NCBI RefSeq assembly: GCF_001517425.1 | Contig: NZ_FBWL01000170.1 | Span: 1-64,000 of the forward strand | Source: Clostridium sp. C105KSO13 | Lineage (GTDB): Bacteria; Bacillota; Clostridia; Lachnospirales; Lachnospiraceae | Direction: 5' to 3' | Length of the DNA stretch: 64,000 bases | Part shown: positions 7,234-16,575 of the stretch, piece by piece | How the letters are laid out: every line of letters begins with the position of its first letter | How positions within the stretch are numbered: the first letter of the stretch is position 1 | Translations under genes and position numbers: made by a program | Notes under the pieces: model-generated | What the model was told of the DNA's origin: nothing | Databases searched by the model: none | What the model saw: the letters and a program-made list of their open reading frames with translations, nothing else

Positions 7234-8547
7234 ATGAATGATATTGGAATAACCTTGCCGGATATTCCGCGGCTCTATACGGCGCTGGCGGAGTGGCTGT
7301 CCTGTATAGTTTTCATTTTTTATATGAAAAGGAAGCTCCATGGTGTGAAGCTGGGAGTACTCTGCGTAACAGGCCTTCTTGTTCAGGGGCTTTTTCTTGG
7401 CTTTACCGGAGGACTGGATGGAGTCTGGTGGATTCTTTGTATGATGTCAGCCATCTTTCTGATGATTCTCTTTCTTTACCTGACCTGTGAAGTAAACTGG
7501 AAAGATGCGGTATATTGCGGAGCCTTTGCATTTATTATGGCAGAGACGGCGGCTTCTATGGAATGGCAGCTTTCTCTTTATTGGGGAAATGTATATGATG
7601 ATAAAGGACTTTTAGGCAGGTGTATGATACTGATCATTGTTTATGGAATCATTTACGCTGTATTTTGGAGAATGAACCGGCTTCTTTTGCCCCGGGGTGA
7701 GAGGCTGGATATAGATGTACGGGAGCTCTGGGAGGTCGTTATTATAACAGGCGGCATCTTCTTTATAAGTAATCTGGGGTTTGTGGCCATTAACACACCA
7801 TTTAGCGGCATGTACAGCCGGGAGATTTTTAATATCCGTACCTTTGCGGATGTGGCAGGTCTGTCAATTTTATATGCCTTCCATGTACAGTGGCGGAATC
7901 AGAAGGTGCGGGGAGAATTAGAAAGTATTCAGAAAATCCTTGAGAGCCAGTACATGCAATACCGGCAGTCCCAAAAGACATTGGATTTGATTCATTATAA
8001 ATATCATGACTTAAAGCATCATATTATTGCGCTCAGAGCTGAGGAGGACAGGGAAAAGCGGAATGAGTACCTGGACAGGATGGAGCAGGAGATTATCAAT
8101 TATGAAGTCCAGTATAAAACAGGAAACAAGGTGCTGGATACACTTCTTATGAGCAAAGGCCTGTACTGCCAGCAGCAGGAGATATCTTTTACCTGCGTTG
8201 TTGACGGTACACTGTTTGACTTTATGGATGTTATGGACATCTGCTCTATCTTTGGAAATGCACTGGATAATGCCATTGAATGTGAGAAGAAAATTGTGGA
8301 TAAGGAAAAACGGCTGATACACGTAAGCGCATTTTCTAAAAGAAGTTTCTTAATAATAAGATTTGAAAATTACTATGAAGGTACGCTGCAATTTGAAAAG
8401 GATTTTCCGGTTACTACAAAAAAGAAAAGAGAGTTTCACGGATATGGGCTGAAGAGCCTGCAGTATACAGTGCATAAGTATAAAGGAGAAGTTGATATCA
8501 CTGCAGAAGATGATTGGTTTTGCTTAAAAATATTGATACCATTATAA
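7234..8547 (+). CDS. AgrC-like sensor histidine kinase (GHKL)
   Basis: 437 residues. About six hydrophobic segments in the first 215 residues form a polytopic sensor without a large external domain. A coiled linker follows. The phosphoacceptor is His258 in YHDLKHHIIALR. The ATPase N box is NALDNAIECE and the G-box region is HGYGLKSLQ. This is the classic partner of LytTR regulators and is typical of peptide or membrane-state sensing. No autoinducer peptide gene is visible next to it, so the signal is unknown. Confidence 0.9.
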   Translation: MNDIGITLPDIPRLYTALAEWLSCIVFIFYMKRKLHGVKLGVLCVTGLLVQGLFLGFTGGLDGVWWILCMMSAIFLMILFLYLTCEVNWKDAVYCGAFAFIMAETAASMEWQLSLYWGNVYDDKGLLGRCMILIIVYGIIYAVFWRMNRLLLPRGERLDIDVRELWEVVIITGGIFFISNLGFVAINTPFSGMYSREIFNIRTFADVAGLSILYAFHVQWRNQKVRGELESIQKILESQYMQYRQSQKTLDLIHYKYHDLKHHIIALRAEEDREKRNEYLDRMEQEIINYEVQYKTGNKVLDTLLMSKGLYCQQQEISFTCVVDGTLFDFMDVMDICSIFGNALDNAIECEKKIVDKEKRLIHVSAFSKRSFLIIRFENYYEGTLQFEKDFPVTTKKKREFHGYGLKSLQYTVHKYKGEVDITAEDDWFCLKILIPL

Positions 8548-8552
8548 ATTTG

Positions 8553-8598
8553 GAACGCTGGATAGTGCACAATGTACAAAATTCAGCGTTCTAATTTG
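8553..8598 (+). terminator. Possible terminator after the kinase gene
   Basis: GAACGCTG (8553-8560) pairs with CAGCGTTC (8584-8591) across a 23-nt loop and is followed by TAATTTGTT. The T tail is weak and the loop is long, so termination may be partial. Confidence 0.45.
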
Positions 8599-8619
8599 TT
8601 GGAAACATACAAGGTATTA

Positions 8620-8685
8620 ACAGTTTATTCATAAAAAGTACAGTTTGTGTTAAAAATGTGAAAAATACGTGTAAAGCAATATAAT
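8620..8685 (+). promoter_or_regulatory. Tandem LytTR-binding repeats and -10 box of the GH3 locus
   Basis: ACAGTTTAT (8620-8628) and ACAGTTTGT (8640-8648) each fit the published LytTR consensus [TA][AC][CA]GTTN[AG][TG] at every position. Their starts are 20 bp apart, about two helical turns on one face. A TATAAT follows at 8680-8685 with no good -35 in the expected place, as at activator-dependent promoters. The adjacent regulator at 6526 is the obvious binder. Confidence 0.7.
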
Positions 8686-8720
8686 GAATAAAGATAAAAG
8701 ATGACAAGGGAGGAAATGAG

Positions 8721-11529
8721 ATGTTAAAAATTAACATGGATGACGTCATAAACGTCTTGAACTCGTGTAAACCGTATCTTATCGGTTTTGGAGTTGTACT
8801 TGTACTTGCAATTATTGTAATTGTCGCATGTATGAAGCTGGAAAAGGCAAAGAAGAAGTTCATCAGAGGAGAAGCAGGGATTGCAATTTTGCTTGCTCTG
8901 GTAATCGTCGTAAACATGATTTGCTTCGGGCCTATGTACAGCATGATTTCGCTGGCAACAGGAAATGGAACAATTACAGAAGAAACTTCAGATGCAGCGA
9001 CAGAATTGTGTACTGAAATTGCCGAGGAGGGAATCGTTTTATTAAAGAATGAAAATAACCTTCTCCCAGTAACAGAAAATAAGAATCTGAACGTATTTGG
9101 ATGGGCTTCCACAAACCCATGCTACGGGGGAACAGGATCGGGTTCTTTGTCCGATGCTTATGAGACAAAGACTTTGCTGCAGGGACTGACAGATGCGGGA
9201 TTTGAACTGAATGATGAGCTTTCTGATTTCTATACAACCTTCCGTTCAGACCGTCCGGAAGTAGGAATGTGGGCTCAGGACTGGACGTTGCCGGAGCCGA
9301 CTGCGGATTCCTACAGTGATGAGCTACTGAAATCTGCAAAAGATTTTTCTGATACAGCAATGGTTGTGATTACACGTGTAGGCGGTGAAGGTGCAGACCT
9401 TCCTGTAGATGTAAGTCAGGTTACATATACAGATAATTCTTCAGATTATAAAGATTTCGGGGATGGAGAACATTATCTTCAGTTAAGCCAGACAGAGAAA
9501 GATATGCTGGATTTGGTATGTTCTAATTTTGATGATGTTATTGTAGTATATAATGGTGCAAATGCCATGGAGCTTGGGTTTATCAATGATTATGAGCAGA
9601 TTAAAAGTGCTGTATGGTGCCCGGGTACAGGCCAGTCTGGCTTTACGGCATTGGGAGAAGTGCTGAGCGGTAATGTAAATCCGTCTGCAAAGACAAGTGA
9701 TACCTTTGTCTATGATTTAGATAACACACCTACATCCAATAACTTTGGAGTCTTCAATTATGACAATATGGATGAATTTGCATATACCGCAAAGACCTTC
9801 GGTTCTGATGAAGAGGTGACTACACTCCCCTCCTTTGTTAATTATGTAGAAGGTATTTACGTGGGCTCTCTTATACAACGTTTGAGCAGGAAATGGGACA
9901 AATCACAGAGGCAGATGGAGTCCTTTCTTTTGATGTCACAGTTACAAATACTGGTGATACTGCCGGTAAGGACGTAGTGGAAGTATATTATACCCCACCT
10001 TATACAAACGGGGGAATTGAAAAAGCTGTAGCAAACCTGATTGCGTTTGAAAAGACAGATATGCTGGAAGCCGGAGCATCCCAGACAATTACGATTTCCT
10101 TCAAGGCAGAGGACATGGCTTCTTATGATGATAAGGGCACAAAGACTTATGTATTGGACGATGGAGAGTATGGAATTTCTATCCGCTCTGATTCTCACCA
10201 TGTGATTGAAGAGGATACCTACACTGTAAATCAAAGAGTTGTTTATGATGAAAATAATAAGCGTTCCACAGATGATACAGTTGCAACGAACCAGTTTGAT
10301 TATGCGGTAGGAGATATTACATACCTGTCGCGTGCAGATGGATTTGCAAATTATGAGAAGGCAACTGCTGCTCCTGCAAGCCTGTCCATTTCAGATGAGA
10401 AAAAAGCAGAGTTCATTAACAACAGTAATTATAATCCAGAGGATTACAATAATGAATCAGATGAAATGCCTGTTACAGGGGCTGACAATGGTCTTGAGCT
10501 GCAGACATTGCGTGGCACTGACTATGATGATCCTAAGTGGGATACTTTGCTGGATCAAATGACACTCAGTGAGATGGATACAGTTATTGCCCTGTCAGGA
10601 TATCAGACGCCGGCAGCAAGCAGTATTTCTAAGGTGCAAACTATCGACTGTGACGGACCTGCGTCTATCAATAATAACTTTACCGGAACAGGTTCTATCG
10701 GCTTTCCGTCAGCAGTGATAATTTCCAATACATGGAACAAAGCTATTGCAGAGCGTTTCGGAGAAAGTATCGGAAAAATGGCGGATGAAATGGGAGTATC
10801 CGGCTGGTATGCACCAGCTATGAACACACACAGAAGCGCATTTGCAGGACGTAACTTCGAGTATTATTCAGAGGACGGAGTTCTTGCAGGGCATATAGCG
10901 GCACAATCAGTAATTGGTGCTGAAAAAGAAGGTGTGTATGCTTATCTTAAGCATTTTGCATTAAATGACCAAGAAACAAACCGTAATAATATGCTCTGTA
11001 CATGGACAAATGAGCAGGCTATCCGTGAGATATACCTGAAACCTTTTGAAATAGCGGTAAAAGACGGAGGCGCAAAGGCTGTCATGTCTTCTTTCAACTA
11101 TATCGGAGCACGCTGGGCTGCGGCAGTACAGAGCTTTGTAATACCGTACTTCGTGATGAGTGGGGATTCAGGGGATTTGTGCTTACAGATTATTTCGGTG
11201 TATATGGTTATATGGCTGCCGATCAAGCAATCAGAAATGGTACAGATGCAATGCTGGTGGCTTATGACACAGCAACAAACCATGTCGTGGACCAGAAGAG
11301 TGCAACAGGTGTTCAGGCGATGAGAAATGCAGTGCATAATATTCTGTATACTGTAGTAAACAGCCGCGCTTATGATGCAAACAATATGCAGACAGGATTA
11401 ATGTCCTGGCAGATTGCAGCAATTGTAATTGATGTAATTCTTGCAGCAGTTGTTGTTGCACTTGAGGTTGTATTAATTAAAAGATTCCGGAAAAGAGCAG
11501 TAGAATTAAAAGCTGCAAGATTGGAATAA
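8721..11529 (+). pseudogene. Broken membrane-anchored GH3 glycoside hydrolase
   Basis: Three reading-frame segments make one protein: 8721 to about 9872, about 9870 to 11118, and 11120 to 11529. The order is N-terminal membrane helix, GH3 C-terminal alpha/beta domain, fibronectin III-like domain, GH3 TIM barrel (AMNTHRSAFAGRNFEYYSED, LKHFALNDQE), then a C-terminal membrane helix. This is the permuted layout known in Clostridia. At about 9870 the sequence jumps from GIYVG straight to GLSYTTFEQEMG. The intact paralogue downstream reads LFVGYRYYETA then FGYGLSYTSF, so the middle is deleted out of frame. Near 11119 one G is missing: GCTGCGGCAG in place of an expected GCTGGCGGCAG, which would restore ARWAGGSTELCNTVL. 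Two independent lesions indicate a true pseudogene. Confidence 0.88.
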
Positions 11530-11613
11530 AACAAGTCATCCATAGGAAATTCGGAATCGGATAACACATCCGATTCCCTTTTCCATACAGATGTGAAAAT
11601 AGGAGGTAACATT

Positions 11614-14013
11614 TTGAGACACCAGGAAATAATTGGTAAAATGACATTGGAGGAAAAGGTATCCTTACTGTCAGGGAAAGATTTCTGGCAGACTGTAGAT
11701 ATAAAGCGTTTGGGAATCCCATCGATGACGTTGTCCGACGGGCCTCACGGCATCCGCAGGCAGGCCGGGGAATCGGATCACCTGGGATTAAATGCCAGTG
11801 TTCCCGCAACTTGTTTTCCTACAGCAGCCACCGTGGCCAATAGCTGGAATCCCGGGCTGGGAGAAGAATTAGGAAGCTATCTGGGAGAAGAAGCAGTGTC
11901 TCAGGGGGTAAATGTACTTCTGGGGCCGGGACTAAATATTAAGAGAAGTCCTTTGTGTGGAAGAAATTTTGAATATTTCAGTGAAGATCCATATCTGGCA
12001 GGCAAGATGGCAGCAGGATATATAAAAGGAATCCAGAGTCAGGGAGTAGCTGCATGCCCCAAGCATTTTGCAGCCAACAGCCAGGAGCTTAGACGTATGT
12101 CTAACGACTCTGTACTGGATGAGCGGACCTTTCGCGAGATTTATACAACCGGATTCGAAATTGCGGTAAAAGAGGGAAAATCAAAATCCATTATGACTTC
12201 CTACAATCGGATTAATGGTGTCTATGCCAATGAAAATGAGCATTTGCTGCAGGAGATACTTGTAGATGAATGGGGATTTGACGGTTTTGTAGTATCTGAC
12301 TGGGGCGGCAGCAACAGCCATACTGACGGAGTAAAAGCCGGAAGTCATCTGGAAATGCCTACAACCGGAAAGGACGGCATGCGGGAACTGATGGCGGCTG
12401 TGAAGGAAGGGACATTAAGCGAAGAGCTGCTGGATAGAAGAGTGGATGAACTTCTCAGTGTCATTTTTGATACACAAAATGCGATGGGAGGAAAAACCGG
12501 AAAAGAATTTGACATTGAGAAACATCATGCGATGGCAGAAAGAGCAGCTGAGGAATGTGTGGTTCTGCTTAAAAATGAGGATAATATTCTCCCGCTGAAG
12601 CAAGGCACAAAGGTAGCAGTTATCGGAGATTTTGCAGATAAACCCCGGTACCAGGGGGCAGGCTCCAGTATTGTAAATTCCACAAAGCTGGACAGTCCTT
12701 TGGATGTATGGAAGGCCGAGGAATCGGTAGAGTTTGTAGGTTATGAGCAAGGTTTTATCCGTAATGGAAAAATGAGTGAGGAACTAGAGAGAAAAGCGGT
12801 GGAGCTGGCAAAACACGCAGATGTAGTATTGCTTTACCTGGGGCTGGATGAACTGGCCGAAACCGAAGGGATGGACAGGGAACATATGAAAATTGCCTAT
12901 AATCAGATTGATCTTTTGGCAGCAGTGCAGAAAGCCAATTCCAATATAGTTGTTGTTATGTCCGCAGGTGCACCTGTGGAGATGCCGTGGCTGAATCTGG
13001 TAAAGGGCATGGTACATGGATATCTGGCAGGGCAGGCCGGGGCCGGAGCTGTGGCAAATGTTTTAACAGGAAAGGTGTGCCCGTCAGGAAGGTTAAGTGA
13101 AACTTATCCTGTTAGCTATGAAGATACTCCGATTTACCATTGCTGGCCGGGGAAAGAGAAGACTTCTGAATACCGTGAAAGTCTGTTTGTAGGATACCGC
13201 TATTATGAAACCGCGGACGTACCTGTATTGTTCCCTTTTGGATATGGGCTTAGCTACACCTCATTTGCTTATTCTGATATCCGGGCAGATGAAGACAAAG
13301 TCCATGTTACAATTCAGAATATCGGAAGTGTAGATGGTGCTGAAGTAGTTCAGCTTTATGTATCAAAGCCGGACAGTAAGATTTTTCGCCCTGTAAAAGA
13401 GCTGAAAGGTTTTCAAAAGGTCTGGCTGAAGACAGGGGAAAGCAAGACGGTCACAATCCCTCTGGATGATAAGGCATTCCGTTATTATAATGTAATAACA
13501 AATAAATGGGAAACAGAGGGCGGCTCGTACCGGATTATGGTAGGTCCAAATGTGGCAGAGGTTTCTCTAAGTACAGAAGTGAACATAGAAGGTACAGAAG
13601 CAAGGTCTCCATATAGGAAAAAAGAACTGCCCTCTTATTATACAGGGCAGGCTGCAGAAGTAGAGGATAAAGAATTTGAAGAACTTCTGGGCAGACCCAT
13701 ACCTGACGGCAGGTGGGATAGAAGTGAAGGTTTGGATATCAATGACGCTCTCTGCCAGATGCACTATGCAAAAAGCGGCCTTGCCAGACTAATTTTACGG
13801 ATACTGGAGCACTTGAAAAACAAGAGTATGGCAAATGGTGAACCAAATTTAAATATTCTGTTCATTTATAATATTCCATTCCGTGGAATCGCGAAAATGA
13901 CCGGCGGTATGATAAGTATGGATATGGTAAGAGCCATGGCAGAAGTCGTGAATGGACATTTCTTTAAAGGAATGGGACATTTAATACAAGGTTTTTTTGC
14001 GAATCGAAAGTAA
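11614..14013 (+). CDS. Glycoside hydrolase family 3 beta-glucosidase-type enzyme
   Basis: 799 residues from TTG 11614, seven bases after AGGAGG (11601-11606). The in-frame GTG at 11593 precedes that site. The N-terminal TIM barrel has LSDGPHGIRRQ, RSPLCGRNFEYFSEDP and KHFAANSQE, with nucleophile Asp229 in VVSDWGG. The alpha/beta sandwich carries ETEGMDR (Glu418, plausible acid/base), then FPFGYGLSYTSF and a fibronectin III-like domain. A C-terminal extension of about 120 residues is typical of Lachnospiraceae GH3 proteins. There is no signal peptide, so it acts in the cytoplasm on imported beta-glycosides. It follows the broken paralogue and precedes the GtrA-like gene in one operon. Confidence 0.92.
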   Translation: MRHQEIIGKMTLEEKVSLLSGKDFWQTVDIKRLGIPSMTLSDGPHGIRRQAGESDHLGLNASVPATCFPTAATVANSWNPGLGEELGSYLGEEAVSQGVNVLLGPGLNIKRSPLCGRNFEYFSEDPYLAGKMAAGYIKGIQSQGVAACPKHFAANSQELRRMSNDSVLDERTFREIYTTGFEIAVKEGKSKSIMTSYNRINGVYANENEHLLQEILVDEWGFDGFVVSDWGGSNSHTDGVKAGSHLEMPTTGKDGMRELMAAVKEGTLSEELLDRRVDELLSVIFDTQNAMGGKTGKEFDIEKHHAMAERAAEECVVLLKNEDNILPLKQGTKVAVIGDFADKPRYQGAGSSIVNSTKLDSPLDVWKAEESVEFVGYEQGFIRNGKMSEELERKAVELAKHADVVLLYLGLDELAETEGMDREHMKIAYNQIDLLAAVQKANSNIVVVMSAGAPVEMPWLNLVKGMVHGYLAGQAGAGAVANVLTGKVCPSGRLSETYPVSYEDTPIYHCWPGKEKTSEYRESLFVGYRYYETADVPVLFPFGYGLSYTSFAYSDIRADEDKVHVTIQNIGSVDGAEVVQLYVSKPDSKIFRPVKELKGFQKVWLKTGESKTVTIPLDDKAFRYYNVITNKWETEGGSYRIMVGPNVAEVSLSTEVNIEGTEARSPYRKKELPSYYTGQAAEVEDKEFEELLGRPIPDGRWDRSEGLDINDALCQMHYAKSGLARLILRILEHLKNKSMANGEPNLNILFIYNIPFRGIAKMTGGMISMDMVRAMAEVVNGHFFKGMGHLIQGFFANRK

Positions 14014-14031
14014 TGGGAAGGGAGAATAAAT

Positions 14032-14631
14032 ATGGCAGAAAAAGCAAAAAATGGCCGGGGCTTTTGGGGAAAATTTAAAGAAAAGCATCCTGTGATTGCA
14101 CAGTTTTTTATATTTTTTGTTATCAGCAATGGAGTGACTGTGCTTCAGATGGTTCTGATGCCTGCAATTAAATGGGCATTCAGTTATACCACACTGGTTG
14201 GTACTAGTTTTCAGATATTACCTGTGGGACAAAACCTGGATGGAAGTATTTATTATGTGTTTGATTATGCAGCAGGATCTATTGCAAACGGAGGAGGAGG
14301 CGGCCTGGCCTATTTTCTGGCAGTAGAAATCACCTTGCTGCTGGCTCAGATTATTAACTTTTTCTTACAGAGGAATGTGACCTTTCAGTCCAATTCCAGT
14401 GTAGGAAAGGCAGCGTTCTGGTATTTCGTGGCATGGGTAATTATTTCCGTGGGCGCTGCGGCTCTCCAGGGAATTTATAAAACCCCGATTTATAACTTCT
14501 GTATGGATGTAATGGGAAAAGGAGCCGGCATGACTGCGGCAGATATTATAACAATGCTTATAAACTCTGTCATATCCTTCTGGGTATTCTTCCCGATTAT
14601 GAAGATTATTTTTAAACAGAAAAAAGCATAG
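14032..14631 (+). CDS. GtrA-like membrane protein
   Basis: 199 residues with about four transmembrane helices (about 25-50, 88-110, 125-150, 170-190). The stretch INFFLQRNVTFQ after the second helix resembles the F-x-x-x-R-x-x-T-F signature of the GtrA/DPMS transmembrane family, which helps move polyprenyl-linked sugars or stabilise glycosyltransferases. It is longer than a typical GtrA (about 120-150 residues) because of an inserted glycine-rich loop around residue 82-89. It starts 18 bp after the GH3 gene behind GGGAGAA, so it shares that operon. Confidence 0.7.
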   Translation: MAEKAKNGRGFWGKFKEKHPVIAQFFIFFVISNGVTVLQMVLMPAIKWAFSYTTLVGTSFQILPVGQNLDGSIYYVFDYAAGSIANGGGGGLAYFLAVEITLLLAQIINFFLQRNVTFQSNSSVGKAAFWYFVAWVIISVGAAALQGIYKTPIYNFCMDVMGKGAGMTAADIITMLINSVISFWVFFPIMKIIFKQKKA

Positions 14632-14657
14632 TCTCCTAGTTTTATAGTTAAATAATA

Positions 14658-14703
14658 AAAGCAATAATTCCGTCCAAATAGTTATGGAAAGAATTATTGC
14701 TTT
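14658..14703 (+). terminator. Terminator of the GH3 operon
   Basis: AAAGCAATAATTC (14658-14670) is the exact complement of GAATTATTGCTTT (14691-14703) across a 20-nt loop. The tail after the stem (AGTTG) is not T-rich beyond the stem's own TTT. Confidence 0.6.
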
Positions 14704-14801
14704 AGTTGTAAAACACGTTGGTATATGAATAGAATATATGACTCAGTTATACAAAAACCCCGAGGTAATTGAAGTGAAAAGCACGAGAGGGTAGAACTAT
14801 C

Positions 14802-15305
14802 ATGAAGAAACACAATAAAAAAAAGATAGGAAGTCTGCTCAGTTTGATGCTGGTTCTATTGGTTATCAGAAATCTACTTGTTGTGGACATGGCGAAAATG
14901 GAAACCAATGATAATAAAGCAGACCGCAGTTCGCTTCTGAAATTTGCTTCCCAATTTATCGGGAATCCTTATGTATGGGGCGGAACTAGTTTGACGAAAG
15001 GTGCAGACTGTTCCGGTTTTGTCCAGAGCGTTTACCGACAATATGGCTATGACCTGCCAAGATTGGCAGAGGACCAGGCGAAATGCGGTGTACAGGTTCC
15101 GGTAGAAGATGCACAACCAGGGGATTTAATCTTTTATGCAAAAGAGGGGTACGTGTACCATGTCGTCATTTATGCCGGAGAAGGCAAAACCATTGAAGCA
15201 ATGAATCCTGACATGGGCATCGTACAGGGAAATGTTGACACTGTGAACGCAGTCTGGGCATCTAGAATCCTAAATGAAAGGTTTCACTTGCAAATAGACA
15301 ATTAA
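14802..15305 (+). CDS. NlpC/P60 family cell wall endopeptidase
   Basis: 167 residues. A basic start and hydrophobic segment (about 9-28) act as signal peptide or anchor. The rest is a compact NlpC/P60 domain with YVWGG, catalytic Cys70 in ADCSGFVQ, PGDLIFY and catalytic His120 in YVYHVVIYAG. Enzymes of this family cut gamma-D-glutamyl-diaminopimelate or related bonds in peptidoglycan stem peptides. It lacks SH3 or coiled-coil targeting domains, so it is a minimal form. It stands alone. Confidence 0.9.
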   Translation: MKKHNKKKIGSLLSLMLVLLVIRNLLVVDMAKMETNDNKADRSSLLKFASQFIGNPYVWGGTSLTKGADCSGFVQSVYRQYGYDLPRLAEDQAKCGVQVPVEDAQPGDLIFYAKEGYVYHVVIYAGEGKTIEAMNPDMGIVQGNVDTVNAVWASRILNERFHLQIDN

Positions 15306-15466
15306 TAGTTATGGAACCACTGCTGGGCTTAATTCGAATGTACATCAATAAATAGATTATTCGGGCAGATATTGTTTTATTGGCTAGACAGTGTATGGTA
15401 TACTATTTTTAGATCGCACTTGTAATTCTTATAAGGCGAGAACAATCGTAAAGGAGCAAAAAAAAT

Positions 15467-16141
15467 ATGACTGGGACGATTGTCAATACTGCTGCAATAC
15501 TAACCGGAAGTGTCATAGGCAGTGTAGTGAGGAAAGGAATTAAGGAAGAATATCAGGGAGTACTGTATACAGCTATGGGACTTGCCGCAACTGTGCTTGG
15601 TATTAACGCTGCAGTCAGTAATATATCGGACAGTAAGTATCCCGTTCTTTTTATATTAAGCCTGGCAGTGGGGGGGCTTTTGGGAACAATTTTAAATTTG
15701 GAAGAACGCTTTCAGAATCTGGTGGGAAGATTTTCAAGATCCAATCTTGGACAGGGGTTATCCACAGGCATTTTGTTATATTGTATCGGAAGTCTTTCCA
15801 TACTGGGACCGATACAAAGTGCTCTGAATCAAGACAATACCTATTTGTTTACCAATGCCACTTTGGATTTCGTAACCTCTATGGTACTTGCCTCAACTTA
15901 CGGTATTGGCATGGCTCTGGCTGCTGTTGTACTCTTCCTGTGGCAGGGAGGAATCTACCTGTGTGCAGGTGCCCTTTCCGCCTTTATCTCCCCGGAACTG
16001 ATGTGCGAGGTATCCATCGTCGGAGGGATTCTTATTTTCGGTTCAGGCCTGACCATACTGGGTATCAAGAACTGCAAGACTTTAAATCTGCTGCCATCCT
16101 TACTGGTTCCTGTGATATGGTTTTTGATAAAAGGAAATTAA
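15467..16141 (+). CDS. DUF554 membrane protein
   Basis: 224 residues with about six or seven transmembrane segments. The start TGTIVNTAAILTGSVIG and the segments GLLGTILNLEERFQ and STYGIGMALAAV are typical of the DUF554 (YdfK/YqgA-like) family, proposed transporters of unknown substrate. The start is fixed by AAAGGAGC. The gene is followed 23 bp later by the YccF-like gene, so the two may be co-transcribed. Confidence 0.88.
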   Translation: MTGTIVNTAAILTGSVIGSVVRKGIKEEYQGVLYTAMGLAATVLGINAAVSNISDSKYPVLFILSLAVGGLLGTILNLEERFQNLVGRFSRSNLGQGLSTGILLYCIGSLSILGPIQSALNQDNTYLFTNATLDFVTSMVLASTYGIGMALAAVVLFLWQGGIYLCAGALSAFISPELMCEVSIVGGILIFGSGLTILGIKNCKTLNLLPSLLVPVIWFLIKGN

Positions 16142-16164
16142 TGAACGAATAGGAGGCACAGGAT

Positions 16165-16383
16165 ATGGGATGTTTAGGAAATATGTTATGGTTTGTATTT
16201 GGCGGAGCAGGTTCCTTCCTGCTGAATGTCATATGGCTCATTGTATCAGGTCTGCCTTTGGCACTGGAGCATCTGGCATTGGGAGCAGTGCTGTGTATTA
16301 CAGTCATCGGGATTCCCTTTGGCCTGCAGCAATTCAAGTTGGCGAAACTGGCATTGATGCCCTTTGGTACAGAGGTGTTTTGA
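16165..16383 (+). CDS. Half-size YccF-domain membrane protein
   Basis: 72 residues behind AGGAGG. YccF proteins normally have two related repeats (about 115-150 residues). Here the first 14 residues (MGCLGNMLWFVFGG) look like the start of repeat one, while AGSFLLNVIWLIVSG through GIPFGLQQFKLAKLALMPFG is repeat two. The simplest reading is an in-frame deletion of about 45 codons joining two glycine-glycine positions. Two membrane segments remain. Whether the product works is unknown. The family's function is also undefined. Confidence 0.65.
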   Translation: MGCLGNMLWFVFGGAGSFLLNVIWLIVSGLPLALEHLALGAVLCITVIGIPFGLQQFKLAKLALMPFGTEVF

Positions 16384-16575
16384 GATGAAGGCGTTAAAAA
16401 AGGGGACACCGTCTCAGAATGAGCGTTAAAAAGATTCCAAACGAAGAAGACCGCCGATGGGTAAAGAAAAAAAATAGGAGAGCAGCTGTCTTTGTTTATT
16501 ACAATGAAAAATGTATATTGTATAAGTCCATGTGAATGATATAATATGAGTAGCCCGACAAATGGAACCTTTGAA

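Noticed and set aside
16384-16575. Continuation of the YccF gene beyond its stop
   Set aside because: The downstream reading does not resume any YccF-like sequence, and the second repeat is already complete before the stop.
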